Of a DNA stretch of 64,000 nucleotides, positions 63,961 through 64,000 are shown one piece after another. Source of the stretch: JABDQW01 sp942492025 (GTDB lineage: Bacteria; Pseudomonadota; Gammaproteobacteria; SZUA-229). Location: NCBI GenBank assembly GCA_942492025.1, contig CALODJ010000012.1, positions 1 through 64,000 on the forward strand, in the 5' to 3' direction. Each line of letters starts with the position of its first letter. The stretch's first letter is position 1. Below the pieces are notes generated by a model. The model searched no databases, was not told the DNA's origin, and saw only the letters and a program-made list of their open reading frames with translations. A program made the translations under genes and the position numbers.

Positions 63961-64000
63961 ATGAGTAAAGAATACAAGCCTCAATCAATAGAAGTGGAAG
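63961..64000 (+). CDS. leuS: Leucyl-tRNA synthetase, start only
   Basis: The last 40 bases encode MSKEYKPQSIEVE, which fits the N-terminus of LeuS. The identification depends on this and on the conserved lnt-ybeL-leuS order. The rest is outside the window. Confidence 0.75.
   Translation, partial: MSKEYKPQSIEVE

Overview
The window looks like a chromosomal stretch of a gammaproteobacterium. The strongest evidence is the right end, where glmS is followed by the conserved order miaB, ybeZ (phoH-like), ybeY, corC, lnt, a ybeL-like gene on the opposite strand and the start of leuS. A DSF quorum-sensing pair (rpfC, rpfF) and a VPLPA/PEP-CTERM protein also fit a free-living gammaproteobacterium. 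No tRNA, rRNA or CRISPR array was seen. The species cannot be named from this sequence.

Layout. (1) 1-5.8 kb: nested tyrosine-recombinase elements. A complete recombinase-in-trio (RIT) element with 26-bp perfect terminal inverted repeats has cut a second recombinase operon, whose other end truncates a third integrase gene. (2) 5.8-9.4 kb: transposase relics, a vapBC and a parDE toxin-antitoxin module, and one copy of a structured repeat. (3) 9.4-11.5 kb: a group II intron with reverse transcriptase. (4) 11.5-15.3 kb: RpfC-like hybrid sensor kinase and RpfF-like DSF synthase, convergent, with a 244-bp MITE-like element between them. (5) 15.4-20.4 kb: broken insertion sequences, a YbaK-type deacylase, a truncated groEL paralogue and a second ftsH with a coupled 46-codon ORF. 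(6) 20.8-30.4 kb: an ornithine catabolic operon of the kind known from amino-acid-fermenting clostridia (ord, ortA, ortB, oraS, oraE, ornithine racemase), then a gutted alanine racemase, a carbamate kinase and a cyclic 2,3-diphosphoglycerate synthetase homologue. (7) 30.6-33.5 kb: transposase debris, a TumE/TumA-type TA module, integrase tail, an IS with intact ends. (8) 33.5-39.1 kb: a GC-rich cluster of four exported DUF1254/DUF1214 paralogues plus a broken fifth, flanked by relics of an AraC regulator and an outer-membrane protein. (9) 39-55.5 kb: a decayed accessory region with lipoproteins, a GDSL esterase, HigBA, an ADP-ribosylglycohydrolase, a rhomboid protease, a frameshifted HdeD, a VPLPA-CTERM protein and many IS and integrase fragments. 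(10) 55.9-64 kb: conserved housekeeping genes.

How genes work together. The ornithine operon would convert L-ornithine through D-ornithine, 2,4-diaminopentanoate and 2-amino-4-ketopentanoate to alanine and acetyl-CoA. The carbamate kinase would draw ATP from carbamoyl phosphate if ornithine is made by an arginine deiminase route elsewhere. RpfF would make a cis-2-unsaturated fatty acid signal sensed by RpfC; no RpfG is in the window. Four TA modules each carry a recognisable palindromic operator.

The least explained structure is a dispersed repeat of about 145-185 bp with three conserved hairpins (five copies near 7.0, 31.8, 39.4, 48.4 and 53.0 kb, plus one 3' fragment at 45.4 kb). It lies next to TA modules and the 3' tails of tyrosine-integrase genes. 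I read it as an integration site or small RNA used repeatedly by small integrative elements; this is inference.
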